Below are positions 6,267-16,630 of a stretch of 47,251 bases of DNA, piece after piece. Each line of letters opens with the position of its first letter. Positions within the stretch are counted from its first letter, which is position 1. Position numbers and translations under genes: made by a program. The DNA comes from an uncultured Solobacterium sp. (GTDB lineage: Bacteria; Bacillota_I; Bacilli_A; Erysipelotrichales; Erysipelotrichaceae): positions 1 to 47,251 of the forward strand of contig CAMKTV010000007.1 in the NCBI GenBank assembly GCA_946415785.1, written 5' to 3'. The notes under the pieces were generated by a model. The model was not told the origin of the DNA. It did no database searches and saw nothing but the letters and a program-made list of their open reading frames with translations.

Positions 6267-7737
6267 TATTTGTATCTTCATTTAGACCATAATATGCTTT
6301 GAAGGTTTCAAAGTGATAATCATCACCTTCTTCGATATCTCCACTATGAATGCTATAAATTGGCATTCTAGGCAGGTAGATATCTTTTTCTTCTGGATGG
6401 TTTTTATAATAATCAATAATTTCCAGTCTTTCATTATTTATTTGTGCAACAAGATTATATTTATGATAATATTCTCTGATTCGAATACCACTTAAAGCTA
6501 CCCAGATAATCATGATAACAATCATCCATACTTTTTCCTTTACGATGAATTCTTGATAGATAAGTGCTGTAGATACAATGATGAAATAAACAAAATATAA
6601 AGAAGATCTTGCACCAAATATTGGCGAAAGAAGCATTACTATATTACAAGAACCACCAATTGTAATAAAGAATAATACCTTTAATCTATCTTTTTCGTTT
6701 TCAATATTTCTAATAATTATAATGAATGCTATGGCAATATATATTAGCCAATATAACCAGATAAATACACTGTTTTGATTATTTAAATTACTAATAAAAT
6801 CATTATGTAAGATACTACCAATATTTAGACTAAATAATAAACCTAATGATATTAGTTGATAAATAATAAATGCATATTTCAATAATTTATTCTTTTCTTT
6901 AAAGAATGACAAACCAATTAGTGAACTGGTGAAAAAGGCGATTGTTAACTTATGTTCAATGAAACTATAATTAATGAAATTAGGCAAATTAATAATTATT
7001 TTTTCAGTTAATGAGAGGTTATTAAAATCTGAGTGGTCTCTTATTAGTCGATAAGTTGAACCAGGAGAAAGACGCATGATAATAAAACTTATCAAGCTTA
7101 TTATCATATTAACGATTAGAATCAATGGTATTTTTTTGTTCTTAATATAATAATAAATAATTAATAATAATTCACTGAATACTACAATAGCAGCGATATT
7201 TTCCATGGTTAAACCAATATAGAAACATATTATTACTGTGCAAATCTTTAAGATTAATGGCATTTTCTTTAAGTCATCAAAATTCTTAAAGATAATCACA
7301 AAATATAATAAGCTCAACGCCAAAGGCACAACATAAGTTGAACCCATAATCCAGGTATAGGTTTCCATTCTTATTTGACTAGAAACGTTAAGCATCATCG
7401 TAAAGATTAATAAAGCGCTGACGACACCAGTATTTTCTTTTTTATTAGCAATGATAAACATATATATAAACATTGATGAAAACAATAATGGATTTAAAAT
7501 ATTCCATAGCCATTTATTCTTAGCTACAATAAAGCCCCATAATTCAGAAAAGAAGCGGCCACTCCAAGTTTGATAAAAATTAAAAGCCTGAAGGATAGGG
7601 TTCCCTTTCATACCATTTAATGCATATCCCCAGTCATCACCTGCTAGAGGTGTCTTATAAGTGATAAAGAAAAAGATGCCAAATATTAATAAGGCAAAAA
7701 TTGCAGGTACCAATAGTTTTCTTCTTTTGTTTTCCAT
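6238..7737 (-). CDS. DUF6056-type polytopic membrane protein, GT-C-like
   Basis: Membrane protein of 499 residues with about eleven hydrophobic segments. Just after the first segment is PLAGDDWGYAL (D34, D35), then TWSGRFFSELWG. This acidic pair in the first extracellular loop is how lipid-linked-sugar GT-C transferases place their catalytic acid, and DUF6056 proteins share it. I infer a role in polymer glycosylation. Its ATG abuts the stop codon of the upstream GT2 gene with no gap, so the two form one unit. It overlaps the convergent acyltransferase gene by 29 bp. Confidence 0.75.
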   Translation of the reverse strand: MENKRRKLLVPAIFALLIFGIFFFITYKTPLAGDDWGYALNGMKGNPILQAFNFYQTWSGRFFSELWGFIVAKNKWLWNILNPLLFSSMFIYMFIIANKKENTGVVSALLIFTMMLNVSSQIRMETYTWIMGSTYVVPLALSLLYFVIIFKNFDDLKKMPLILKICTVIICFYIGLTMENIAAIVVFSELLLIIYYYIKNKKIPLILIVNMIISLISFIIMRLSPGSTYRLIRDHSDFNNLSLTEKIIINLPNFINYSFIEHKLTIAFFTSSLIGLSFFKEKNKLLKYAFIIYQLISLGLLFSLNIGSILHNDFISNLNNQNSVFIWLYWLIYIAIAFIIIIRNIENEKDRLKVLFFITIGGSCNIVMLLSPIFGARSSLYFVYFIIVSTALIYQEFIVKEKVWMIVIMIIWVALSGIRIREYYHKYNLVAQINNERLEIIDYYKNHPEEKDIYLPRMPIYSIHSGDIEEGDDYHFETFKAYYGLNEDTNIIFYWKEAY

Positions 7738-8703
7738 TTAACGTTTTCCTAATAAAAATAATAATAATTTAAATTTTTTTCTTTTAAATAAATAAAAGAA
7801 TATTCTCTTTTTAAAACCCATTTCTTTTATAAGATGATTCTTATACCAAGAAGGATAATAGCTTTCTAATATTTCTAAATTTTTATTTAGATATTTAATT
7901 TTTTCAGACTTATAATCAACTATTCTTAAAGTAGTTAAATTAGCCCCATGAATAATATAATAATCATTAAATTTTTCTTCAATATATTTTGAATCTTTAT
8001 AAAAAGACATTGATAATATTTCTTTTTTAACTTTATCAATCGCTTTATAGATATCAAAGATTCTTTCATCAATTCTGTGGACTATAGAACCACTTCTTTG
8101 GAAATAATGATAAAGCACTTTATCTACTTTAGAAATATAATTAGCACTGGCTAAAATAGTTGGTATACTGCCTAAATCTTCATACCACATGCCTTTAGGG
8201 AATCTATAATCAACAAATAATTTTTTAGAAAATAATTTATCGCAGGCAGAATTAGCGATAAAGATTAAATCATTGTTTTCTTTTGGATTACCTTTTTTAA
8301 AAAATGACACTTCATTCTGTTTAACAAAGCCACCTTCATAAACATAATCTAGATTGCAGACAACAACATCAGCATTATCTGTTGTTGCTTGATTGACTAA
8401 TAATTCGATGGCATCATTTTCAATATAATCATCGCTATCCACAAACATATAATAATCACCTGTTGCCTTATCTATGCCGTAATTTCTTGCATCAGATAAG
8501 CCACCATTTTCTTTAATATATGATTTAACATTCTGATATTTATTCGCATATTCATCAACTATTGTCTGGCTGTTATCTTTTGAGCCATCATTAATGCATA
8601 ATATTTCAATATCTTTATAGCTTTGATTAACTAAAGAATCTAAGCATTTTCTTAGATATTTCTCAACATTATAGATAGGAACAATAATACTGACTTTGGC
8701 CAT
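7738..8703 (-). CDS. GT2-family glycosyltransferase
   Basis: GT-A fold inverting transferase, 321 residues. IIVPIYNVEKYLRKCLDSL opens the domain, CINDGSKDNS binds nucleotide, and FVDSDDYI holds the metal-binding DxD-type motif. WYEDLGSIPTI is the usual acceptor-side acidic motif. The C-terminus is basic and probably membrane-associated. It is closely similar to the GT2 proteins encoded at 24753 and 25733. It is first in a two-gene minus-strand unit with the DUF6056 protein and has a TATAAT 6 nt before its ATG. Donor sugar unknown. Confidence 0.92.
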   Translation of the reverse strand: MAKVSIIVPIYNVEKYLRKCLDSLVNQSYKDIEILCINDGSKDNSQTIVDEYANKYQNVKSYIKENGGLSDARNYGIDKATGDYYMFVDSDDYIENDAIELLVNQATTDNADVVVCNLDYVYEGGFVKQNEVSFFKKGNPKENNDLIFIANSACDKLFSKKLFVDYRFPKGMWYEDLGSIPTILASANYISKVDKVLYHYFQRSGSIVHRIDERIFDIYKAIDKVKKEILSMSFYKDSKYIEEKFNDYYIIHGANLTTLRIVDYKSEKIKYLNKNLEILESYYPSWYKNHLIKEMGFKKRIFFYLFKRKKFKLLLFLLGKR

Positions 8704-8709
8704 ATATTA

Positions 8710-8715
8710 ATTATA
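8710..8715 (-). promoter_or_regulatory. -10 box of GT2 gene, leaderless geometry
   Basis: On the minus strand TATAAT-TAATAT-ATG, exactly the 6-nt spacing seen for the GT4 gene. The divergent flippase gene starts 65 bp away. Confidence 0.55.
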
Positions 8716-8767
8716 TGAAATTGCCACAAATATTAACATTATTTATAATTATTTAAGAGGTGACATC

Positions 8768-10225
8768 TTGGATAAAAAGTTATTTACGAATTATTTCTAC
8801 AATATTCTATATCAAGTATTTACAATTTTAGTTCCTCTTATTACTGTTTCTTATACTACAAGAGTATTAGGTGACGCCCTAGGAGTAAACGCCTTTAGTG
8901 GTTCAGTCGTCCAATGGTTTGTCATCTTTGGAATCATGGGCATCAACAACTATGGTATTAAAACAGTTGGTGCTGTAAGAGATGATAAGAATATCCTAAG
9001 TAAGACCTTCGCTGGCATCTTTTTAATGCAGTTAATTAATATGCTGCTTGTAATGGTTATATATATTATCTTTATATCTATATCAACATTTGAATATAAG
9101 ATTATCTATTTCATTCAGGCATTAACTATCATGGCAACGATGTTTGATATTTCTTGGTTCTATTTAGGAATTGAAGATTTTAAGATTAATGCCATTAGAA
9201 ATATTATTGTAAGAACAATTGGTATCATATTAATTTTCCTAGTTGTTAAGAAACAAGAAGACTTATGGCTATTTGTATTAATTAATGCTGGTGTTGCGGT
9301 ATTAGGACAAATGATCATGTTTGTTCAATTACCAAGACATATTGATTTTGTAAAGGTAAGCATTAAGGAAGCATATCATGAACATTTTAAAGAAAACATG
9401 ATTTTGTTTGTTCCACAATTAGCGACAAGCGTATATAACATCATGGACCAAACATTAGTAGGAATTTTTGCTTCTGATTGGGAAGCCCAAAGTGCCTATT
9501 ACCAACAGGCTATTCGTTTTGTGCGCATGTTCTTATATTTAATAACTTCTATTGGTTCAGTTATTATGCCACGTATATCAAATGTTTTCCATAAAGGCAA
9601 TAACGAGCAGATTAAGGCATATCTATCAATAACTTTAAAATTAGCGATTTATCTGTCTATCCCAATTATGTTTGGAACAGCTGCTATAGCACCAAGTTTG
9701 GTTCCTTGGTTAATGGATGAAAGTTTCCACAGTGTAAGTTATTTAATTCCAATCGCCTGTCCAATAATTATTCTTGTTTCATTAAGCAATGTTTTTGGTA
9801 TTCAATATTTATTACCAACTGGCAAAACAAAAGCATATTCAACAACGGTTGTAATAGGTGCAGTTGTCAATTTGATTAGTAATGCGATTTTAATTCCAAA
9901 GTTAGGTGCATTAGGAGCTTGTATATCAATTGTCTTAGCAGAAGGGAGTGTCACTTTATTACAAATAATAATCGTCAAGAAAATAAAACTAGATTTAGAT
10001 TTCAATATAAAGACCTTTATTATCTATTTGTTAGATGGCATTATAATGTGTGCTGTGGTGCTATTAATAGGTAAGGTTTTAGGCCCTGGTCTAAAAACTA
10101 ATGTGATTCAAATATTAGCAGGCGTCATTGTTTATCTTGGCTTACTTACAATCATTAAAGATGATTTCCATCTTGATATAATTAATAAAGGAATAAAACT
10201 GATAAAAGGGAATGATAATAAATAA
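8768..10225 (+). CDS. Wzx-like polysaccharide flippase
   Basis: MATE/MOP-superfamily oligosaccharide translocase, 485 residues with about 12-14 hydrophobic segments. The N-terminus NYFYNILYQVFTILVPLIT and the YTTRVLG stretch match PST/Wzx proteins. Family knowledge: flips undecaprenyl-linked repeat units to the outer face of the membrane. The start is TTG 8768, chosen because AAGAGGTGA lies about 6 nt upstream and no ATG is better placed. It begins a plus-strand run with two further polytopic proteins, consistent with a Wzx/Wzy-type pathway. Confidence 0.9.
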   Translation: MDKKLFTNYFYNILYQVFTILVPLITVSYTTRVLGDALGVNAFSGSVVQWFVIFGIMGINNYGIKTVGAVRDDKNILSKTFAGIFLMQLINMLLVMVIYIIFISISTFEYKIIYFIQALTIMATMFDISWFYLGIEDFKINAIRNIIVRTIGIILIFLVVKKQEDLWLFVLINAGVAVLGQMIMFVQLPRHIDFVKVSIKEAYHEHFKENMILFVPQLATSVYNIMDQTLVGIFASDWEAQSAYYQQAIRFVRMFLYLITSIGSVIMPRISNVFHKGNNEQIKAYLSITLKLAIYLSIPIMFGTAAIAPSLVPWLMDESFHSVSYLIPIACPIIILVSLSNVFGIQYLLPTGKTKAYSTTVVIGAVVNLISNAILIPKLGALGACISIVLAEGSVTLLQIIIVKKIKLDLDFNIKTFIIYLLDGIIMCAVVLLIGKVLGPGLKTNVIQILAGVIVYLGLLTIIKDDFHLDIINKGIKLIKGNDNK

Positions 10226-10227
10226 AG

Positions 10228-11787
10228 ATGAAAAAACTGATTGAAAAAATAAAAAGTCTAGATAAGAAAGACTTTACCAAGATTTATATCGCAACATTGG
10301 CGATGATTATTGTGCTTGATTGTGACGAATATTTATATTCATTCTTTCAATCAATTCATTTGCCTTTGCCACATACAATATTAACTTTTATTTGGTTGCC
10401 AATATTAATATTATTAGTTTTCTATCGTTTAGAAGATAATAAGAAAAAAGTTTTAATTGCTGCAGTTATAATTGCCGCTGTATATGGAATATATTTTGTA
10501 TTGCATCATTTAAGTGCACACAATCTTGTGCCCCAATTAAAATTACCAGAAAACTATTATTACAATCTTTATCAAGAAATCATCTATTATGCAACGATGA
10601 TATTGCCTTTAATATTCATTTATGTTGCCTATAAGATTGATTTTGAAATGGAAGATTTTGAAAAGATGATTATTATCATCAGTGCTTTAATAGCAATTCC
10701 TATTTTAGTTACAAATATATTTACCTGTTCACCATCTACATATGAAGGCTGGACAAAAGCAAATTTCTTAACCTGGTTTACTGGCATCTATGATACATAT
10801 ACGCCACGAGAAATTGCGACATCATTCTTCTTCTCTGAAGGCAATACCACAGGTATGGTTATGTTTATGACATATCCAATACTATTAAACATTACTAGAA
10901 AGAAGAATTGTAATTATAAATATGTATTATTATTAATTGTTCAAGGCATTGCCATGTATTGTCTTTCAACAAGAGTTGCAACCTATGGCGTAGTGCTTAT
11001 GATTAGCGCTTATTTAGTTATTTATATTATTTCTTTAATATTTAAGAAAGTTAAGTTTTCAGCCAAATTAGTAATAATCTATGTGCTATTACTTGGAATG
11101 TTTTTATTAATACTTCCAAAATCACCAGCATACGTGAACCAACAAATCAATCATCAAAACGATATGTATATTTTTGAAAATGAGGAAATGCGTAGAGAAA
11201 TTGGCAATTCTTTAGAGGAGATAGATTTAGATCCTGATAGTGAAGAATATAAGAATTATTGGTCATTTATTTTTAAACAATACTCATTCTTCTTACCGAT
11301 TCCTAAAGAGTATTTCATGGATTTCTATTATTATCGTTTTGATCCGAAATTCTGGGTTGATATTATCTTTGACTACGATTTTTATGATAGAGATAGCGGC
11401 AGAGATATCGAAAATATCTTCACTCAATATAAGTGGCAAAGATTAACAGATAAACAAAAACTCTTTGGCATGTCTTTTTCAATCCCAATGGAAGGTGGTA
11501 TTGTCATTGAACAAGACTTTGTTTCTCAATATTATACCCATGGAATAATAGGTGATTTCCTGTTATGTAGTCCTTGGATTATTGGTTTAGTTGTGGTAGT
11601 TGTCCTGGCAATTAAGAATTTCAAAAAGATAATTGGTCCAGATATATTGACAATAGGTCTATCCTTTGTGGGAGGACTTGGTACTGCATATTATTCAGGG
11701 CATTTATTGGCTGAAATATTTGGCTCAATCTTGTTGGCGACTTTGCTTGCGATGTTGCTAAGAATGCTTATAAAAAATAATTCTTAA
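10228..11787 (+). CDS. Polytopic membrane protein, possible Wzy-like polymerase
   Basis: 519 residues with about twelve hydrophobic segments and one long extracellular loop (roughly residues 295-415, rich in Asp, Glu, Tyr and Phe). I do not recognise a family by motif. Its position two bases after the flippase stop, the hydrophobic layout and the single large loop are what O-antigen polymerases and ligases look like, so that is my inferred role. Other options are a GT-C transferase or an uncharacterised transporter. Confidence 0.6.
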   Translation: MKKLIEKIKSLDKKDFTKIYIATLAMIIVLDCDEYLYSFFQSIHLPLPHTILTFIWLPILILLVFYRLEDNKKKVLIAAVIIAAVYGIYFVLHHLSAHNLVPQLKLPENYYYNLYQEIIYYATMILPLIFIYVAYKIDFEMEDFEKMIIIISALIAIPILVTNIFTCSPSTYEGWTKANFLTWFTGIYDTYTPREIATSFFFSEGNTTGMVMFMTYPILLNITRKKNCNYKYVLLLIVQGIAMYCLSTRVATYGVVLMISAYLVIYIISLIFKKVKFSAKLVIIYVLLLGMFLLILPKSPAYVNQQINHQNDMYIFENEEMRREIGNSLEEIDLDPDSEEYKNYWSFIFKQYSFFLPIPKEYFMDFYYYRFDPKFWVDIIFDYDFYDRDSGRDIENIFTQYKWQRLTDKQKLFGMSFSIPMEGGIVIEQDFVSQYYTHGIIGDFLLCSPWIIGLVVVVVLAIKNFKKIIGPDILTIGLSFVGGLGTAYYSGHLLAEIFGSILLATLLAMLLRMLIKNNS

Positions 11788-11789
11788 CT

Positions 11790-13268
11790 ATGAAAGACAA
11801 AATCATTAATATTTTTAATAAGACAATAAATACATTTAATCTGATAATAATATCTTTTATCTTAATATTAATTTTATTTTTTAATAGGCTTAATTATTCC
11901 TTAAGAAATGATTATAAATTGTCGTTTATATTATTAGGGATAATATTTTTAGTGCTTATTATTTTATTGACAAATAAAATAAAAATAAACAATAAAATAT
12001 TTTATATTGTTTGTGTTTTGCTTTTCATTATTGAAACATATTTTGTTTATAATTATTATTTTTATACAGGATGGGATGCTGGCTATATATATTCTTTTAG
12101 CAGTGATTTAATACATGCTGAATGGATTAAAGATGTATCATATTTTTCGATTCATCCAAACAATATATTGATTGTATATTTTTATCAATTGATAATTAAG
12201 TTATTTCACTTTATCAATCTTCATGCCTTTGAATATCAATCATTATTAATTTTAAATTTACTAATTTCTACAGCCACTGGTATTTTAGTTTACAAGATAT
12301 TAAACATTCTTTTTAAAGATAAGAATTATGCCTTTATAGGTTTCATATTTTTTCACTTGTTGGTCGGCTTATCGCCTTTTATTTCTATACCTTATAGTGA
12401 TTGTTTTGGGCTAATGTTTCCTACGTTAGCTATTTATTTATATGTTAGATATAAGTCAAACCTTAAGTATTTATTCATTTTTCTGATATCTGTTTTTGCG
12501 TTATTTATTAAACCGCAATCATTCATTGTTTTTATCGCTATATTAATTGTCACAATTATTTCATTTATCAAAAATGACATGAAAAGCAATGTTTTTGCAA
12601 CTTTTTACATTATTATTGGAATTGTAATCTCTTTGTTAGGAACAAATTTGTGTGTAAAAAACGTTAAAGATACAACAGCAAAATATGAAAATATTATTAA
12701 CGACTCAACAGATAAGCTTGGTTTAGCTCACTATTTTATGATGGGTTTAAATGACTCAAACGGAGTTTATGATTTTAATGATGAGTTGTTCTCTATATCT
12801 TTTAAAACAACAAAGGAAAGAAACGACGCAAATATGCAAGAAGCGTTGAAACGCATAAAAGAAAAGAATATACTAGAACACCTAGTTAAAAAAACTTTAA
12901 CCAATTATAATGACGGGTCTTTTGCGTGGTCTAAAGAAGGAAACTTCTATAAAATGGTTATTCAAGAAAAGAATAGTACAATATCACCTTTATTAAGAAA
13001 TATTTATTATGACACAGGATTATATTATGATTATTATTTAAGTTTTACTCAAGGCATATGGCTTGGCGTATTAATACTTATTTTTATATCTTTATTTCAA
13101 AAAACATCAAATATAAAAACCATTCTCAATTTAGTCTTTATTGGCTCCTTTATGTTTTTAACTTTATTTGAAGCGCGATCTAGATATTTATTTACTAATG
13201 TACCTTTATTTATTATTTTGGCTATTTTTGGGATTGATTTTTTGTTTTACAAAAAAGAAATCAATTAA
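11790..13268 (+). CDS. GT-C (family 39-like) membrane glycosyltransferase
   Basis: 492 residues with about eleven hydrophobic segments. The first large loop has YTGWDAGYIYSF with D96 and then YFSIHPNN. An acid shortly after the first segments and an HPNN/YPNN stretch are shared with mannosyl/arabinosyl-type GT-C enzymes that use polyprenyl-phosphate sugars. It follows the preceding gene by two bases and overlaps the convergent glf by four. The likely role is adding a sugar to the polymer outside the cell. Substrate unknown. Confidence 0.7.
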   Translation: MKDKIINIFNKTINTFNLIIISFILILILFFNRLNYSLRNDYKLSFILLGIIFLVLIILLTNKIKINNKIFYIVCVLLFIIETYFVYNYYFYTGWDAGYIYSFSSDLIHAEWIKDVSYFSIHPNNILIVYFYQLIIKLFHFINLHAFEYQSLLILNLLISTATGILVYKILNILFKDKNYAFIGFIFFHLLVGLSPFISIPYSDCFGLMFPTLAIYLYVRYKSNLKYLFIFLISVFALFIKPQSFIVFIAILIVTIISFIKNDMKSNVFATFYIIIGIVISLLGTNLCVKNVKDTTAKYENIINDSTDKLGLAHYFMMGLNDSNGVYDFNDELFSISFKTTKERNDANMQEALKRIKEKNILEHLVKKTLTNYNDGSFAWSKEGNFYKMVIQEKNSTISPLLRNIYYDTGLYYDYYLSFTQGIWLGVLILIFISLFQKTSNIKTILNLVFIGSFMFLTLFEARSRYLFTNVPLFIILAIFGIDFLFYKKEIN

Positions 13269-14431
13269 TCTTTGATTTCTTTGTATTTATCTAAGGCAGC
13301 TTTGACGATAGCGTCCATATTGTAGTATTTAAATTCAGCGAGTCTTCCTAAAAGAATTAGATTATCAAATTTAGCTAATTCTTTTTTATATTTCTCGTAG
13401 CGTTCAACATTTTCTTTCACGAATACCGGATAATAAGGAATGTTTCCTTTTTCGTTATTTGCATCATAAGCGTATGGATATTCAATATGAATAGTTGAAG
13501 CTTGAGGCTTATTTTCCATGATGTGTTTATATTCGCTAATTCTTGTGAAAGGATGTTCTTCCTTTGGCGTAGGATAGTTACATGTCGTTACACTTTGATA
13601 TTCACCATCTAACTGCTTTTTCTCAAACCATAATGAACGGTATTCCAATTTACCATATTTATAATCTAATAATTCATCAACTAATCCCGTATAGATTACT
13701 TTTCCTTCAAAGGCTTCATTTTCAAAATAGATTTTTGAATTTTCAAAGTCGAATTTTAAAACATCTTTTAATTCTGTATTAAGTTTTATATCAATATTAG
13801 GATTGTCTAAGATTTTTTCAAACATCTTTGTGAAACCTTCTTTAGGCATCATCTGATATGTATCCTGGAAATAACGATCATCATATGAAACAAAAACAGG
13901 GACACGATCAGAAACCTGATTAGATAATTCTTCAATCGAATAATCCCATTGTTTCATTGTGTAATATTTAAAAACCTTTTCAAAAATAAATTCAGCCAAT
14001 TCTTTGATGTCTGTATTTTCACTTTTTCTAAGTTCAAGAATAGGAACTTTCTTTTCCATTCCGTATTCTTTAATTAATTCTTCTTTAAGATAATCAGCTT
14101 TTTCTTTATCAAACAATTCTTCTATTGAACTAAGATTAAAAGGAATAGGCACAAAGACATTATTGATTAATCCTCTTACTCTATGTTCATAAGGATAGAA
14201 AGATGTATATTTACTTAAATAATCGACAACTTCTTTAATGTTTGTATGGAATAAATGAGGTCCATATTCATGAACTAAAACGCCGTTATCATCAAGATAA
14301 TCATAAGCATTACCGCCAATATGATTTTTCTTTTCAATCAATAATACTTTTTTATTATCATTTGCGTATTGGTTTGCCATTACGCTGCCTGCAAAACCTG
14401 CACCAACAATGATTACATCATAAATTTTCAT
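13265..14431 (-). CDS. glf: UDP-galactopyranose mutase
   Basis: Flavoprotein converting UDP-galactopyranose to UDP-galactofuranose in the cytoplasm. Clear family features: FAD-binding VGAGFAG at residues 9-15, GGNAYD, YGPHLFHT in the substrate loop, TTCNYPTPKEEHPFTRISEY in the centre, and GRLAEFKYYNMDAIV at the C-terminus. Length 388 is normal. Its presence means the surface polymer probably contains galactofuranose, and some of the GT2 genes here may transfer it. Monocistronic on the minus strand; a TATAAT lies 11 nt before the ATG with no ribosome site. Overlaps its convergent neighbour by 4 bp. Confidence 0.96.
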   Translation of the reverse strand: MKIYDVIIVGAGFAGSVMANQYANDNKKVLLIEKKNHIGGNAYDYLDDNGVLVHEYGPHLFHTNIKEVVDYLSKYTSFYPYEHRVRGLINNVFVPIPFNLSSIEELFDKEKADYLKEELIKEYGMEKKVPILELRKSENTDIKELAEFIFEKVFKYYTMKQWDYSIEELSNQVSDRVPVFVSYDDRYFQDTYQMMPKEGFTKMFEKILDNPNIDIKLNTELKDVLKFDFENSKIYFENEAFEGKVIYTGLVDELLDYKYGKLEYRSLWFEKKQLDGEYQSVTTCNYPTPKEEHPFTRISEYKHIMENKPQASTIHIEYPYAYDANNEKGNIPYYPVFVKENVERYEKYKKELAKFDNLILLGRLAEFKYYNMDAIVKAALDKYKEIKD

Positions 14432-14442
14432 ATTACAAACAA

Positions 14443-14448
14443 ATTATA
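14443..14448 (-). promoter_or_regulatory. -10 box of glf
   Basis: TATAAT 11 nt upstream of the glf ATG on the minus strand, giving a leader of only about 4-5 nt. Confidence 0.5.
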
Positions 14449-14490
14449 ACACAACAAAGCTTATCACAATTTATGCCTAATCTTTCTTTG

Positions 14491-14506
14491 CATGACAATG
14501 CAAATT
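14491..14506. promoter_or_regulatory. Short inverted repeat between glf and the LtaS-like gene
   Basis: TTGCAT-GACA-ATGCAA is a perfect 6-4-6 inverted repeat upstream of the glf promoter. It could be an operator; no regulator is obvious nearby. Confidence 0.3.
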
Positions 14507-14553
14507 ATAATCTGTGCTTAATAACAGAACACTGAATAAGGGCTGAGCCACTT

Positions 14554-16461
14554 TTAAGAAGCATCATTATTTAATCTTTTAAAGTAATCTGATTTAAAAA
14601 TATTATTACTAATTTTTTGATATAAATGGTATCGTTCAATTTCTTTTTTAGCTTTGTTTTCATCAATCTTAAGATTAGTAAAGCCATCTTTAAGAGAATA
14701 TGTATAATTATCAGTTGTGATAGTCCATGTCGAATTAAAACTGAAACCATGGTAATTATCGTCAAATATATCATTGCCTAATATGGTGTTTTTGTCATAT
14801 TCAATATTAAACATATTAAATAAGGTTGGCATGATATCGATATTTGTACAATTCTTTTCGATAACTTGTCCTTGAGTAGCTGAATTGTAAATCACAAATG
14901 GAGTATCGTTGATATGAACGCCTGTTTCTTCATAAATTGTGTCATCATCAAAATCGCCTTTAGGGAAATGGTCTCCATAAATAGCTATTACTAAATCATC
15001 AAGTTTTCCTGCAATTTCATAATTTTTTATTAGAAACTCAAGAGCACGATCAAGCGAAATATTTTTTGCGATATATACCTGTACTTCTTCTTGAAGATTA
15101 GGAAAGTAATCTTTAACTATTTTTAAATATTCAGTATATTCGTTGTGTGTATTTTCGTTGCCTTCTTTATCAATTGAATCAGCTGTATATGGCTGATGGC
15201 CACTATAGGTTATCCAAAATGAAAACGACTTATCCATACTAACAGTAATATAAGTAATAGGTTTTACCATTTCTAAATCACTAGATCCAGGTTCAATAAG
15301 CAATTCTGTAGGTCCAAACATAGCGTCATAACCCAGATTTGGAAAGAATTTATCTCTACTATAATACTTCCAATATCCAACATGAAAAGACATGGCGTTA
15401 GGATATCCTGCCTTTAAAAAGCCTTTAGCTAATGTAGTAGGGTAATAATTATCATAATATTTGTGTGATACGATAGCGCCACTATTAACAGGAATTAAAG
15501 AGGTGTTAGACATAACTTCAGCGTCACTTGTTGAACCCATTAATGTTGGAGCTAAAAAATTAGTAAAGTTTAGTCCTTCATCAAAAATTCGATATAGAGT
15601 TGGTGTAAGATCCTTATTAATAGCAAGTGCATTCAATGATTCAGCTTCAATTAATAAAAGGTGCTTGCCTTCGAATATTCCAGTATACTCATTACTTTCA
15701 CATGGTAAATTTGAATTTAAAAATTCATCAATTTCTTCTATTTCTTTATTACTTATCTCCTGAATTTTAAGGATATTTTTTTCAACATCTTTAACAAGAA
15801 ATTCTTCTATGCCAAACAGTTCAACAAATCTTTCACTACTTGGAATTGTTTCGTATACATAGTTATCAGAATCGGTATAGCTATTGAAAAAAGGATCTAA
15901 ATAAGCATCATCAAGTTTTTTATTATTCTTTTCTACAAGCAATAATGACATTCCACAAATAATCAAAGACGATAAAACCATAACAGGAATACAAAGCTTA
16001 TTGTATTTTTTCTTTTTACCTATAATCCAAATAAGCACAAGTACCAATATCAACAATCCTAAAGTCAATATCTCTTTTGAAGTAAAATTCCTAAAAAAAT
16101 CATTGCTGTAATCTTTAGCTTCTCCAAATAAATCAAAAGCAGAGCTTATATAGATATATTGTTTAAAGAAAATATAATACGTTCTTTGGCCAATATAATA
16201 CACAGTATAGAGAATTAACATAGTGCTGATAACAATCTTATCAACGATATATGGAAGTATTAAATAAATTGCTTCAAACATCAACAAGAAGATTAAAGCT
16301 GGTAAGTCTCCATACTTTGGCACATCAAAGTAGCTTTTCTGAAGATAGAAAATAAACAATCCTACAAAAAGCATGCCTATTAACTTATATAGAATTATAT
16401 GAAATTGAAACTTTTTCATTTTATTAATAAAATCCTTTCCAATAGAAAACGGCTTTCGCAT
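14554..16461 (-). CDS. LTA-synthase-family membrane sulfatase/phosphotransferase
   Basis: 635 residues. Five hydrophobic segments within about the first 165 residues, then a large extracellular alkaline-phosphatase-fold domain. Metal and catalytic residues align with LtaS: E274 (LLIEAESLN), nucleophile T311 (MGSTSDAE), and D497-H498 (AIYGDHF). Family knowledge: transfers glycerol-phosphate or related head groups to lipoteichoic acid or other glycans. Its place among polysaccharide genes suggests it may decorate that polymer with phospho-alcohol groups, but it could be the cell's LTA synthase. The start at 16461 has no clear ribosome site; Met15 with GGAAAGGA upstream is an alternative. Confidence 0.85.
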   Translation of the reverse strand: MRKPFSIGKDFINKMKKFQFHIILYKLIGMLFVGLFIFYLQKSYFDVPKYGDLPALIFLLMFEAIYLILPYIVDKIVISTMLILYTVYYIGQRTYYIFFKQYIYISSAFDLFGEAKDYSNDFFRNFTSKEILTLGLLILVLVLIWIIGKKKKYNKLCIPVMVLSSLIICGMSLLLVEKNNKKLDDAYLDPFFNSYTDSDNYVYETIPSSERFVELFGIEEFLVKDVEKNILKIQEISNKEIEEIDEFLNSNLPCESNEYTGIFEGKHLLLIEAESLNALAINKDLTPTLYRIFDEGLNFTNFLAPTLMGSTSDAEVMSNTSLIPVNSGAIVSHKYYDNYYPTTLAKGFLKAGYPNAMSFHVGYWKYYSRDKFFPNLGYDAMFGPTELLIEPGSSDLEMVKPITYITVSMDKSFSFWITYSGHQPYTADSIDKEGNENTHNEYTEYLKIVKDYFPNLQEEVQVYIAKNISLDRALEFLIKNYEIAGKLDDLVIAIYGDHFPKGDFDDDTIYEETGVHINDTPFVIYNSATQGQVIEKNCTNIDIMPTLFNMFNIEYDKNTILGNDIFDDNYHGFSFNSTWTITTDNYTYSLKDGFTNLKIDENKAKKEIERYHLYQKISNNIFKSDYFKRLNNDAS

Positions 16462-16608
16462 TAGGTTTTAATCTAAAGAGTAATGCTGCTTTTTGATAGA
16501 ATATCTTTCATGCTTAATTATATTACATTAATTGTCAGTCAAAAGGTTTATAGTTAAAACCTATTTAGTCTTAAAAGATAGTTGCGCTATTTTTAAATAG
16601 TTTTAAAC

Positions 16609-16626
16609 GCAATTAGGGCTAATTGC
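16609..16626. promoter_or_regulatory. 18-bp palindrome over the MBOAT promoter
   Basis: GCAATTAG-GG-CTAATTGC pairs perfectly over eight bases per arm and lies just upstream of the extended -10 TGCTATAAT (16631-16639). A repressor bound here would block RNA polymerase. The binding protein is unknown. Confidence 0.45.
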
Positions 16627-16630
16627 AATA

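Noticed and set aside
15461-15763. 100-codon frame opposite the LtaS-like gene
   Set aside because: Antisense shadow of a strongly conserved coding region, low-complexity product, no ribosome site.
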